A stretch of 64,000 nucleotides of DNA from Solanum dulcamara (taxonomy: Eukaryota; Streptophyta; Magnoliopsida; Solanales; Solanaceae), in assembly GCF_947179165.1 (NCBI RefSeq), contig NC_077246.1, forward strand, positions 72,636,421 through 72,700,420, in the 5' to 3' direction. The position numbers and the translations under genes were made by a program. The notes below the pieces were generated by a model that saw only the letters and a list, made by a program, of their open reading frames with translations, searched no databases and was not told the origin of the DNA. Within the stretch, counting starts at the first letter, position 1. The number at the start of each line of letters is the position of its first letter. Below are positions 35,992 through 49,400 of this stretch, piece after piece.

Positions 35992-37096
35992 GAGACTAGT
36001 GCTGAGTTTATCCATAGCCGTTGATTTGCACATTGCAGTTTCTGGGAATTCCAATGAGCCTAACTTAAAGCTGTGTAAATGCAAGCTGATGTTATTCTAA
36101 CTCTTAACTGCATCTCTGGGAAATCTTAGATCCTTCAAAAAAGAGAAGAAAATTGAGATACCATTTACTTTTATTTCTTGTTTTTAGTTTCTCAATTTAC
36201 TTTGCAGTCCTTATTTTCATCTATAAGTTTGATTGCTTTGAGCTGGGCTGCATGTTAGGGAGTATTTCAGTTTACCAAATGAAAGGCAGTAACAAGGGCC
36301 GTTTGGACATGAATTTTTTCCTTTTTTTTCAAATCATTGTTGGTTTACATTAGAATGATCTTCTGTTATATTTCAAGGTGAGTTTTTCACCTTTGAAAAG
36401 TTGGTTTTAATCAACTCTTCAAGTGAATTCTCTTCCAGTTCCAAAACCTTGATTTGTTTCAAGTAAAATGTATGTCCAAACTCAACTTCAACTTCAACTT
36501 CCAAGTATAACTTTTCAACTTTTAAAACTTTTTTTTTTCAAGTTTCAACTAAATCTATGTCCAAATGCCTACCAAGTTTCCTTGGCAGACATTTGGTTGT
36601 GCAAAATGTTTGCATGAATAGTGAAATGCATTTGCCTCACAGATATAAATGTCAAGTCAATAACCAAATCTTCCATTTTTTACAAAAAAATATTCTCAAG
36701 ACAACCAGGTGCTTGTGACATCAAATGAGAAGCTTCTGCTTGTTTTAACATCTACTCAGCAGTCTGGGCTGCATCACTTAGTTGTCTCAGACCTAAAGAA
36801 TCCATCTTCCTGTTGAAGAATTTTCTCCACCAATCAGAGTGGGCCATATAATTTTAAACTGAAACTAAAACCCAAACATTTGAAAGAAAAGGTAAACAGG
36901 AAGGTTTACTAGCATTGGAGTTTTCTTGAAACAATTTCAATTTTCTTGAACCAATCTCAACAAATTGAAGATTATAAGGAGGGTTATAATTAGTTAAATA
37001 CACCTACACTATTGCTAGGCATACACACTAGCCACTAAAGAAAAAGTTGTCAACTTCTCCATTTATGGTACAGAGTTTGTGAATAACAACAGATGG
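35992..37096. other. interval between convergent genes, with a hAT-like MITE
   Basis: This holds the 3' UTRs of the MYB-CC gene and the hydrolase. A MITE lies at about 36296-36573: its left end 'gggccgtttggacatgaatt' is an inverted match to the right end 'aatctatgtccaaatgccta'. 'GGCCGTTTGGACATG' ends are frequent in Solanaceae hAT MITEs. No gene is seen between. Confidence 0.65.
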
Positions 37097-40000
37097 TTAG
37101 GAGGAGCTGTATCTCCTATGGTTAATTCTCTTCTGAAAGCAAAGCCGTAATCGCTGGCTAAGAGCTTCCAACTTTTCAAACTTCTCACGCCTAGATTTTT
37201 TTGTGATTTGTGCAGCTTTCTTTTTTCTGTCATCCTTTGATGAGTCCAGTGCAGTATGTTGGCTTTCGCGAAGAGGGGTTGCAAGCACATCTACAGTGAT
37301 CTGCAACACAAGCAAAAACTTGCTAATGTTTATCAAGAAGCACACATACTAGTAAAGCAAAAAATCTATTGGTTGGAATAGACTCAAGTCAATGGCTCTT
37401 GAACTTTATATCATGAAGCAAGCTGGTACTATTTTTTCCATTCAGCTGATATCATATTAAATCCCAAAGTGTCTTGGCTCTATACTTTTAGAGGATTAAT
37501 TTCACCGGTTTCAGAATGGTATCCAACATGAATAAATAATATTTAGGGATTAGAAATTAAACAGAAAATACCACAATCTTTTTTCTTTTCCATTTCAAAA
37601 TATAATTAGTTAGGACTTAACACAGTTGGCAATATGGTCCATAAGCTTAGGATAGAGGGAAATATAACCTTGAAGATTATCTAAGGGTGAGCACATAGAT
37701 GTAGACATGCAAAATTGAAGAAAGAATATTCACACTTTAATAAGGCTGTCCTCAATGAAAAGATTCTGAGAAATGAATTGTTTGTTTTGGTCAATCCACT
37801 CTAACCTTGTTTAGGGCTGAGGAAGGGTTTTATATATAGCTCAAACGAACGTGTACATAGAATTACTTTGATGTCACGAAATGATGGAAACATATATACG
37901 AAATCAGGTGAGCACTTGTAAAAAGGAAAGGGATAATTACGCCACATGGCCATTCGGCAAAAGTAATTACCAAAAAAATGGTCATTCGCTGTATAGACAT
38001 ATATAGTCGGTGTATATTTCATGTATAGCCAAGTTATATTCAGTTTTTGAGTGTACCATAATGTATATTCAGTGTATAGCTCATGTATAAGTAATGTAAA
38101 TAAAACATGGCTATATTTGTTGTAAACTAATTAGTTTATTGTATATATTTGAAATTGTCCCAAAAAGAAAAGGGAAAGCCATGTGTGTAAAGTTAATATG
38201 CTTTATTTGTGTGGGAAAGGTGATTGTTCTCACTCCCACTCTTGCAGTAGCACTAACAAAATTCTGATTGATTTTGCTGAGTTATTCTTGCGGACTAAGT
38301 TTGGATCATGACCAGATAATGAACACGAGGATTACCTATTGAGCATTGAATCTTATTATAAGATGAAGACACTTTTCAGGTTTGAGTGTTTAGAATTGAA
38401 TAATGCATGAATTACCAGATGAATGTAATTGTGAAAAATGAAGAGCTGTATACAGGGTACAAACTTACATTTTATATGAAATTGCAGGGATGACAAAAAT
38501 ACAGCTATCTACAAGGATGGCAATGGGGACTCAAATCTGATTATCAGAGTGGGAACAGAAGCACAATACCTGATTGCCACTGGCGGCAGCTACAAAATCT
38601 GTGGAAATCTCATCATCACTTCCCAAAGATGAGCACCTTCCCCAACTCTCTCGATTTGAGCTTGTGCAAGAGTAACAGTCCTCATTTTCGCCACTTTGCT
38701 TGTCCTGAGAATCAGAATATTTGAAACTTTGGTAATAGAGAAATAACAACCAAAACCAGCACCAAAGAAGAGTATTGTATTTCTAAAATACTTAAACTAC
38801 CATCAATCTGACACTCCATCCTTCTTAAAACAAACGTCCATATTTCAAGTGTCAACAAATTTTTATCTTAATATTTTTTGATATCTAGACTGGTATCTCA
38901 AATAAAGATCTCGGGATAACAATCCTGTATCTAATCCTTCAGCCCAAATAACAAACCAGCTGGACAACTGAAAGAGGTAGTGGCAGAACCAGGATTTCAA
39001 AAGATAAGTGCAGGACTATGGGCACCGAACATCAGACAATGGACCTGCGATTCCGAGGATGGCCGAGCAAGGGTTTGAAAGCCACTAGAGATGGGGCTTC
39101 GACTTAAACGAGATAGACGAGAGAATAACAACTTTTTTTCTCCAAAAGGGAATAACATATCCGGAAAAAAGGAAGAAAAAGGGAAAAAGAGTTGCAACAG
39201 TTTTGGAGAAAGTCAAAGAAAAGAGAGTATTAGTTGCAACAACCCTTGACTTGAATGCAAATGTTTTGATCCTACCAGTGCACCACAGTACGAATGGTGT
39301 GGGCACCCAGTAATGTTTTCACTGATGAGTCAACACATTTAAGAGTAAACTGCGCTGAAACAGAAGTTTACATACCTCTGTTTGTGGAGTAGCATGACTA
39401 TTAAGTTCTTCTCCTCCATTAATTAATGGATCCTACAATAAGTAACAAAATCAATCAACTTATAGTGAAGCAATTTATCATCACTGCCACTCAGAAAAAC
39501 CTCATCGGGGAAGAGATAGGGGTGGAAAAACATGGGAACTTGAGAGTTAAGAAGAATTCCTACATTTAGACTAGCAATTGGGGCAATGTCAGCAAAGAGT
39601 TCGCCAGCAGACTTTGCTGTTGACATGCTAGGTGGCACAGATGAAGAGCTTGCTGTATCAGAAGTAACATTCCGAAGAGTTGCAATTATCTCATACAAGA
39701 GATTCTAGGAATAGATCACCGAAAATAAAACTTACATCAGATTGCAAAGGTTAAACAACACTCAAGTAAATATACATCATTAACAATCACGTCAATAGAC
39801 AAGGAACTACTAGTAATACAGAGTAGTGTGAAGAATTTATGACAGCTAAGTTAGTCATTGAATTAGTTCCAATTACTTCATTATGTAGGACCACATCTTG
39901 GCACAGATGTGGTGGAACTACTTCTCTACCCACACCGAGCCTCCCAATCATTTCTCATACGGTCTTGCATCCATATGTCAATGTGATGGACCTCATTGCT

Positions 40001-43000
40001 TATTTAACACTACATCTAGGTACTAATGTAGTGCATGTCTAGGTTGTCCTAATGAATATAATAATACTTAGAAGATTCATCATATTAAGATTATTTTTAT
40101 ATTGACCATCAACCTACTGCAACACTTCTCCTTTAGCTAGACTTGGAACCAACTATATGTTGCAAAGCTCACATAAGTGGTGTTAAGTGAAAGGAGAGAA
40201 GAACAAAAAAGTTACTATAAAATCTTTCAAAATATCCTCCCGCTTTAACCAAGTCTTCTCGATCCTTTTGAAACACCATTCCAGCTGTAGTCTTGTGGAT
40301 AATTTGGAAAGAAAGATACACTAGGATTTTTGAGAACTTTGAAGATAACATTGTCAATATTAAGACTAGATGTATTTCTTTGCTTAGCTTTTGGTACAAC
40401 ATGGCTTAGCTTATGATGATGTAAATGATACTGTGACCATGGTTGATTTTGTTAGCTCGTTAAACCCATTGTAATGCTCTGTTCGGGATGTAATTTTGAG
40501 CTAGCATATCCTTATTGCTGGCTGTTTCTATAGAACTTCACATTACTTATCAAAATAAAAGGAAAGTTATGAATTACTTGGTAAAATAGAATTTTCTTCT
40601 CCTCTCAAATTGGTTAGGAATATAATCGTTTTCTTCCTTGACACAAAAGGTAATACTTTTTGACATTAAACTCATCGGGTAAATATTTAAAAAAAAAATA
40701 AAAAAATTACCTTGTATGGAAAATTACCAAACTTCAAATCTAGAATAATTAATGAGTTATTTATTCTTGTCTGGAAGTATAATACAACTGAGAAAAATTA
40801 CCTCATCCATTCCCGCACTGACCTTGATGTCCCCTAAATCGTAATATTTCTCTATTTTACTTTTAGTTGGTGAAATCCCGGGAGGGTGTAGGACATTGTA
40901 GAAGAAAATGGACACTGAATCATAATAAAACTGAGGTCGGGAGGAATTGTGGTCACCATCAAATTTGATAATATTTTTATCACCCTGTACAAAGAAAAAT
41001 AATAGTTTATGCACAATTCACCACATCGTAACTTACTCCAAAGATATCCAGAATATTCTGTACCGCATATGATTTATAAATGAGATCAGAGTGATGGGGC
41101 TGAACGAACTTATCATCTTTAGCGTGTCCAAAGAGAGCAGGAATATATGTATTAGGAGCAACCTGCCAGAATCAGTATAATTTTGATACATCACGATTAA
41201 TACCCATTCAATCCAAATCAGATACATACCATAGTTGAAAAAAATTAATCCTGTGGAAGTACTCAGCTTACTTATACTATATGTTTTCCCAAAATTAAGT
41301 GCATTATCAAACATATTAATTACATGAATTAAACAAGCTTTAATCAACTTCAAAGGAAAAATTGATTAGACCCAAGACAACCATGAGCTCAGGCACCTGT
41401 AAGCAATTAAGTCTCATGATATCAAACTTTGCTTTCTTCTGAATGACATGTCGCATATACTGCACAGCAACCTTTATCTGCAGAAACAAAGAGAGAAAGG
41501 TCTCACTACCTTATGAGAATGACAAACAGGTGTTTGCAAGTACTTCCAGACTACCTTAAAACTTTCTTAAGACTATTAACGCTCTTCTTCTTGCCTTCTC
41601 TTTCTGTTTGATGAACACTAGGGAGCCTTGACAAAATATGCATTTTTTTAGCTAGAAGGGACACAAATAAAGCAGACAACATGCAGCATGTTTGATAGTT
41701 TTCGCCTAGAAAATAGGGAATGAGCCAAAGAAAAAAAAATACATTTTGAACTCATAATTTGGTCCTCTTCTTTCCTCATGTAACTGTTTGAAGAGGACAA
41801 ACTAAACCTGCAACAAACCACATTTCCGATGCAAAATAAATTGACCAAGTGAATATATACAAAATATAATGACATAAAATCCACAAGATAGTAATGCACT
41901 TGTAAGAAAGAATATTGATACACAAATCGATGTCCTACCAAATGATTTATTTTTAACCTCTTTCTAAGAAAGAATCATAAATATGCAAGTACTTGTTTCA
42001 GATCATGTTATAGATGTCATCCACAGAAAAGAAGGGGATCCATACAGTGAATTTAGGAAGCCTGATTTTGTAGACATCTACAAGCTCCATCATTAGATCA
42101 AATAAGTTAGAGAAGGCACTGTCCAAGACCATTCCAGCAATAGAAGGATCTTCCGCTCCATATAGAAGGCTGGTACATTAAAAAGAGTTACTAAAACTGT
42201 GATCATGGAATTGTTTAGAAACAAAAACAATCAGAATCATAGTCAAACAGTCTGCTAAAATCTAACTTGTCTTTTCCAGAAGAATTTGGATGGAAAATTA
42301 ATGAGCAATTGAAGTATGCAAAGTGAAAATACCTTGTAACTGCACCCATAGACCGCCCCCATAGACCTATGCGCGATACTTTCAGGTTGCTTCTCAGATA
42401 TGACACAACTACCTTGAGGTCATCTTTCTGATACATGAACGAAGAGTTTTTTCATATATCACAAACACCACAAGAACTATGCATGCAAGACAAGGAAAAG
42501 GCAGTACCTCATGCCAACCAAGACTAACATAATCGCCATCTGACAAGCCTGAACCCGAAAAGTCAAGGGTTAACACAGAGATGTTTGATGAAAGAAGTAT
42601 TACAGCTGCCTCATTCGCATCAGCCCTACAGCCACTGCATGATCCATGAAGGAAGTAAGAGCTCAAACTTGAGAATAAGACGTTAGAAAATATGATGCAT
42701 TTGAGTAAATATTCACTAAATCCTTAACATACTATAACGTGTGACTATACATAAAAGGTCCACAGCCTAACAAGATTAGTGGAGCACATAATTATTAAAT
42801 ACCTAATATACTATATAATGTACTGACTCTTCATAAGATGCTCACAATCTAGGCAGATTAGCATACACGTCAGTGAACTAAAAGTCACAACAGTAAACCT
42901 GTTTCCATGGCAGTATATAACACAAGGAAGAGGAGCACCATCAGGAAATGATGATGGAGTATAATGACTGCATCGCAAGGTATGACCTCTTTCATTCTTA

Positions 43001-44718
43001 AGCTGCAAAAAAATAAATAGATGAATCAAGGATAATCCAATTAATTAGAAGACAATGACTACACAAATGAGCAAGTGTGACCACTTTAGGTAAGAGGTGA
43101 CCATACTTGCCTCAAAGTCTTCTCTTTTGTACTTTCTTCCCCCAAGACTGAACTCTTTCTCCCATAAGAATTGATCTGGATTGTAATCTGCCCTGTTATA
43201 CAATAGAGAGCAGTTGACAAAACTCTCAAGAACTATCAAAAAACTCAAGAGCTCAGATGATAGATTTAATGCTTTATAGCACAACGTTAGAGACCATTGC
43301 GTCAAAGACCAAACAAAAATGGAGCAGTGATTATACCGTAGATCAAGTTGGAGACCTAGTTAAAAGAATTGGGTGAATAACTAGAAAACTCATGGACCTA
43401 GGAAAACAGTGGCAAACATACTGCAGGCATATCTTAATGAATAGCAGTGTATATCTTCTTGTTTAAAAATAACTAAGAAACCCTTGAGAGCCCATGGCGC
43501 ATGGTTTGAAACTTAGTGTATATCTCCAGGAAAGTATGCAACGTCGTCTCAGAAGTTCCAAACCAAAAATGCGGGAAAAGGAATGTTTGACATTTGAGTA
43601 GCATATTTGCGATGACAAAAACGTTACAGCTGCTGAAGGGATAATGTTTAGTTCCCCCTATATAAAAGGTGAGATTAATGAGGTATATACTTGTTGCTCA
43701 AATGATTTATAACTAATTAAATGCATGCCTCGCGAATATGACCAAAATTAAATCTTGGACAGCAAGCAAAGAGTTGATAAACCAATGGTTTAAAACTAGC
43801 CTGGATGCACAGAAGGTCAAGGGACTAAGCATTCCCAACCATCACCACCCCTCCTCCCACACAACTGTATATATCCAGCCTTCCTGCATGAAAGGTCAAG
43901 GAATTACACATTCCCCACAACCACCAGCTCACATCCCATGATATAAAGTTAGAGAGAGCAAGAGAAGAAAGACAACTCCTTTGGTAACATGAATAGACTG
44001 AAAAAGTTCAGGAACAAGATCTTAAGCTGATTTCAGAACCTATTAATATCATGAATACTTGTCTGAGAAAGGATCTCCATTCTAAGAAGGCAGAACATAC
44101 GGATATCTACACTGCATGCAAGTCCTACCCATTCTCTCAGTGAATCTTTCTCTCATTCATTTTGCACAACTTTTGGTAACAAATGTTTCAACTGGTTCAG
44201 CAGGAACAAAAAATTTAGGCTACATATTTACGAAAAAAGAATATGATAGTGAAGAAATCACGTCAATTAATAAGGAAAACACTACAAAGCATATAAAGAA
44301 AAGAACCAGTAACAACAACGAATAATGCGGTAACTGAAAAGAAGATACATGTATAAGACAAATATTACAAGAGACACGGTGCTCCCAGGCTCCCATCAAG
44401 CCTAAACCCACTGAAAAACGAGTCAAAGCTCAACTATCTACTAACCTTCTATCCTAATCCACAACCTCCATACCCTCCTATTAAGGTCATGTCATCGAAA
44501 AGCTGGTAATTACAAAAAAAAAATGGCATGGATTATGCAATTCAAACCTACATTAGCCAATTAAGCAGACAAAGAATCAATAACAAGTAGGGCACACAAA
44601 AATTATAGCAAAATTCAATTAGTCCTCAAACCAATGCCCTAAAGAAAACCAAAAAGAAAAACAGCTTATATACCCACCTGGGCGGACGAATAACAAAATT
44701 GATGAACTGATCAATCAT
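37097..44718 (-). CDS. alpha/beta hydrolase (ABHD17-like serine hydrolase) with basic C-terminal tail
   Basis: Thirteen exons in minus order: 44718-44678, 43192-43111, 43002-42899, 42634-42508, 42427-42333, 42169-42046, 41477-41397, 41162-41064, 40984-40802, 39704-39564, 39432-39376, 38704-38570, 37300-37097; phases close to 490 residues. The N-terminus MIDQFINFVIRPPRADYNPD is typical of a conserved plant clade. The nucleophile Ser is in GLWGRSMGAV, the oxyanion region in YCHGNSGCRAD, the probable acid Asp in FGHAKDDKFV and the His in FDGDHNSSRP. The catalytic fold ends near residue 300. The last 190 residues are a Ser-rich linker (DTASSSSVPPS, GRCSSLGSDDE) and a Lys/Arg-rich helix (KKKAAQITKKSRREKFEKLE). 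The natural substrate is unknown; ABHD17 relatives in animals remove palmitate from proteins, but that role is only an analogy here. Intron 2 appears to use a GC donor. Confidence 0.9.
37921..38170. repeat. repeat with 'gtgtata' words in hydrolase intron 12
   Basis: The stretch has repeated 'tgtatattcagtgtatag', 'tcatgtatag' and 'ggccattcggcaaaagtaatt' words, seen as dispersed repeats in Solanaceae. No ends were resolved. Confidence 0.35.
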
Positions 44719-46436
44719 ACTTCAAAATCAACTTTTTCTTGACTCCCAAAAAACACTGCAACTCAATGATTACAAAACTCGATTTCATACCATTTCAAAG
44801 TCGACCCACTTCAAGTTTTACTAAATCTTTCTTAGCCAAAGTAAAATACCCACAAAAAATGTAACTCAAATCCACAATCTTTTTCTTTCACATCACTCAA
44901 TGATGAAGCTGTATTAGTTCTTGAAAAGCTTGAATTAAAACTGTATCTGCATCGATTTGAAGATTTTTCAATGGGGTTTTTTGGTATTACCAAATTTACA
45001 ATGTTGTAATCTTATGGATAGTTGATTGTGAGAAGTTTATGGGATCCATTGTTAGCAAGAACCCCAGATGAAAGAAGAAAACAGAAGAAGAAAGGTGGAA
45101 TCTTTTTTTGGAAATATTCGGATGTGATTCTTAATTGAAGAAGCCTATGAGCTTTGGGATACTTCACTAATAGCCTCCTTTATTTTCTACTTATCTTTGT
45201 GTAATAGATAAAGTTATAATAATTAAAAATATTTTTATGTGATTATGAGATTATGAGTTTAAGATTTTTGTAGTTTGATCTTTTTCTCAAATTTTACACG
45301 TTGCAAAAATTTAGCATATGCACCAGTGTTTTTGAGTTTGAATTATGAAAATAATCTTTATCTAACTGCAAGATAATTTTTGTCATCAAATTTTGGTCCT
45401 TCTTTGAATCCCTGCATATAATCAAAATTTAGTGCATTTGCTCTTTTTTGAGTTCGAGATTTGGAAATAAATAGTTTTTTGATCCTTCTTTGAATTCGAT
45501 ATATAATGGGAGCTTAGCGTATTAGACTATTTTTAATATTTTTCAATCGATATTTGTTACCCGTTTAGAAATTTAAATAATTTGAATTAGCGTAAAATAC
45601 TTTCTAATATAACGGATTTCTTTTTAAAGTTCAAGAGAACTCTAATTAAGAAATATTTATTTATTTAGTACTATCCTATTAATGGTTCTGCTTGTGATAA
45701 GCTTCCTTTTTAGTTACTCATTAATCTTCTTGTTTGACTATATTATCCAAAATTGAGTGGTTTCTATTCTTGTTAGACTTTTGGTTTATATAAATCCTAT
45801 TTACTAGGAAAATATCTAGTATTTTGTTCTTGACTTATTATAACAGAATTTAAGGATGATTATAATAATTTAAAGTCAAAGTCAAAAGTAAAAGAGATAA
45901 ATTTGGAACTTTTCTTCTTGAAATGCCAACATTAAGGGATCATTTGGTTTGTGAAAGAAATTATACTTGAATTCTTTTATTGATGAACTAAAAATGAAAT
46001 ATATGGAACAAATTACATAAATATACATATGATTTTATACTAGATAAACTTAGTTAAATACGAATGGACCAAAAATGATTGATTTCTCATGATACAAAAG
46101 TGAGATTGTTTTATTTAATTTTACAATTAAAGCAACACATTAAAAGATGGATGTGTATCTTCTCATGGTGTATCTGTTTGTCAATAAACTTTTTTTGTCC
46201 AAAATAAATACATCAGTAATGACCAGCCCAGTCATAAGTGAAGTACCAAGTGATGCTTAAGAAATATTAATCTCATCCCTTGAGCATGTAAGGCCTGTAC
46301 AGTGGTGGTAGTAAGATACTTGAATAAGCTTTGCAACGAGCAATCGAAAATTTGTAATTCGATCTCTTCAATCTGTCCTTTTCTGGGCTGTTGGTCTCTC
46401 AACGGCTGATTATATACTCGTTAAACTGAGATAAGT
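44719..46436. other. non-coding interval between hydrolase and phosphatase
   Basis: 44719-45130 is the likely 5' UTR and promoter of the hydrolase (minus strand). 45150-46430 is AT-rich, with no gene, and ends in the 3' UTR of the phosphatase. Confidence 0.5.
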
Positions 46437-49400
46437 CTAAACAGCAGTGTCTGGCTTCACGAGCCCTTGAAGCTTCCACCCTCCAGGTCCAGCCAGAGAA
46501 AATGCCTGAGGACAGCACGTAAGTTAGAGAAGATCGAAGATTAAACTTCATTTAGCGACTTACACACAATCATCATTTGCATCTAGAGATTCGGATATGG
46601 CTCCTCACTGACAAATACGCATCTTAAAGTCGTTCTCCTCCTGTTTTTGGAGTTCACTTTTCAAGAAACTGTATCCACAATTAAAAGTATCTATAAAGAG
46701 CCATATTCTCTTTAGAAATGTCTGGCTTTACATTCGGACATGGTACATTTAAATGCAAAAGATGATTTAGGGTGCAAAGAACCAGTTAGGGAGATAAAAG
46801 GAAAAAGTGAAAGATGGGAAAGTAATATTGATATATTCCAACTATCTGAAAACACAGTCATCAATTCATGACTCTTTATAGAAGCAAAGGGAGAAAATAT
46901 AGTGTGAAATCAACTGACTTCCCTTGATCTGGAGCAAACTACTCAGAAATCCACCAGCACCGCCCTCCTAAATTTCAGTCACAAGTTACAAAATCTGACC
47001 TATTTTTAGTTCACCCTCAATTTGTGATATATACTCTTAGGAGTGAAGTTTGGGGCACTAAAGTCCAACACATCCACAAGATGAGAGTCGTAGAGATGTG
47101 ATACTAAAATAGATGTGTGGCTATACTCACCATAAGGTGCAAGCAACACACAGTGAGGATAAAATGAGAGAAGGTTGCTTGAGGTGGTTTGGTCATATCC
47201 AGTCGGCAACCTCCCAATGCACCGGTCCATAGGTGAGATGCTTTGGTGAGTAAAGGTGTGGAACAAGATAGACCTAACACAGAGAGAAATTGTCTCAAAA
47301 GGCCTGCGATCTTTTGAAATCCATGTAGACTTAGCAAAAGATAGGGCACAAATGCACAATGGTATGTTTTAGTCATATTATGTTACTTTAGGTAATATTA
47401 TTTCTATGTAGTCTTTTAGCCTTAGTAGAGATTTTTCCGCTGATATAGAGAACTTCTAGTACTTATTATTTTTATTTTGTATAATATTGGGCTGATATGA
47501 ATTTCAATAGGATGGTTCTCCAGACCCCATGTTGTGGGATTTCACTGGGTTGTTGTTGTTGTTGTTGTTGTTGTATATGAATTTCAATAGGAGAACATAG
47601 TCAGTGAGGTTCATTTAGCCGATCCCAACATGTTTGTAACTAAAGAGTAGTTGTGTTGAGTTGATACTCATTTGTTTGCAAGGTATTTGATAATTTTCGT
47701 GAACTAACCTACCAACAGATAGTTGAAGTCTTTAAAGCGGGTTGTCATTTTCTGATAAGATAAAGGGGATATTTCTACACTCTAATAACAAATGAGTTAA
47801 TGAAATTCCCAGCTACCAAACTACAGACAACTACCATAGATCAGATTGGTCGACACTTGACAGGAACGAAGTTTTAATGACTGCTTATAACAAGAAAGTA
47901 GCTAGAAGGAGTTCCGGATAAGACAGGAGAGAATTAACTTGGGATGACAAAAGCTAGGGGGAGCAGATATCAAATTTCATTCTAATACGACGGCAGGAAG
48001 AAACAGGCTGTAAAATGATACCTAAAGTAATGACGGGCCCAATTTCGGGGTCAATAGCATTTCACTTCACATAGGAACTCAGTATACCAACTAATCATAT
48101 GCTACTTTAATGCAATTGAATTTGCAAAAGTAAGACTGGGAAAATGGAACCAACAGTTACAGATACAATACCTCTTCCCACGACTTCCCAGTGGCTTCAA
48201 GCAAAGCAGCATTACAAGTCTTTAGTTCTACAGTAACACCTGCCAACACCGAGGCTGCCTCCTCCCATCCTCTATTGTGTCCCATACACCTGAATAGAGG
48301 ATTAAATTTTAGTATTTTACTGTGAAGCACTTCGCCCAATAACTGTAAATAGACATAATGAACTGTCATTTCTCCAACAGAGATGAAATAGAAGGTTGTA
48401 CAAATCCAATTTCTTTTATGGAGTTAATAATGGAGAATGGGAAAACCCTTTTGGACACAAAGTGTATGCAAGAAGTAAAGGCTTTCACAAAAACATGATT
48501 ATCTAAAAAGACTGTCTGGTCATCAATACTGACTGAAATATCTTTTATGCTCCAAAAGCGTACAAAAAGACACAATCGTAGAAAGGATTTTTCTTCAACT
48601 CTTTCAAATGCTTTTATGTTTCTCTCATTCCATATGATCCACAAAAGTGATTAAGGAGCTATTTTCTATACTCTCCTACACATCTTCCAGCTGAATATTC
48701 ATGCTAGTCATATCTGTGACGATCTTGACATCACCCAATTCAACTCCCAAAATATTCCATATTGTACCATAATTTATATGCCGCAACAAGTGACTGACAT
48801 TTCAATGTCTTCCTGCACATCAAACCAACAAATAGAATAGTTTTCTCCTCTTGTTTTCTGCAATGAAGAATGGCTCCCACGTCGTACTAAAAAAACCACC
48901 TTTCTTTGTACCCTAAGCATTTTTTTAAATTGGTGGTGAACTTGCGTGTATCTCAACTATTTTGCCGGGTACCTGCTACCTACTACCCCCACCAGTACAG
49001 GAATCGAGTAACTCTACCAACCAAGACTTAGGAAGACATCACCTAGTGGTTTTCACCTCCGCTGGGATTTGCACCTAGGACCTCATAGTTCACCCTCCAC
49101 TTCATTAACCACTAGGACGTACCCGGATGCATACCTAAGCACTCATACCGAGGAATGAAGAAAATTCATATCTTTCCTCTTTATTAGCCTGTTATAATAT
49201 GTTTCAAAATAAACTTGCCGCCTCTCTGGTTTACATTTTCAGCTGTGGTGAGACTTATTTGTTTGTACAATAATCCAAGCAAACATTTGAGCTCTCCATT
49301 CTTCCAGTCCTGCAAATTTCATATCTTTTGAAGCACCCATAATAGATTTGTATGCAATGTATTAATGCTCTTCCATTATGTAAAATGCCACCACCAAAGA

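Noticed and set aside
43738..44426. Short frames in intron 1 of the hydrolase, thought at first to be an extra exon
   Set aside because: No splice sites with fitting phase and no resemblance to hydrolase N-termini; exon 1 to exon 2 joins without it.
47006..47376. Two minus-strand frames of 117 and 90 residues
   Set aside because: Antisense shadows of the RTE LINE fragment.
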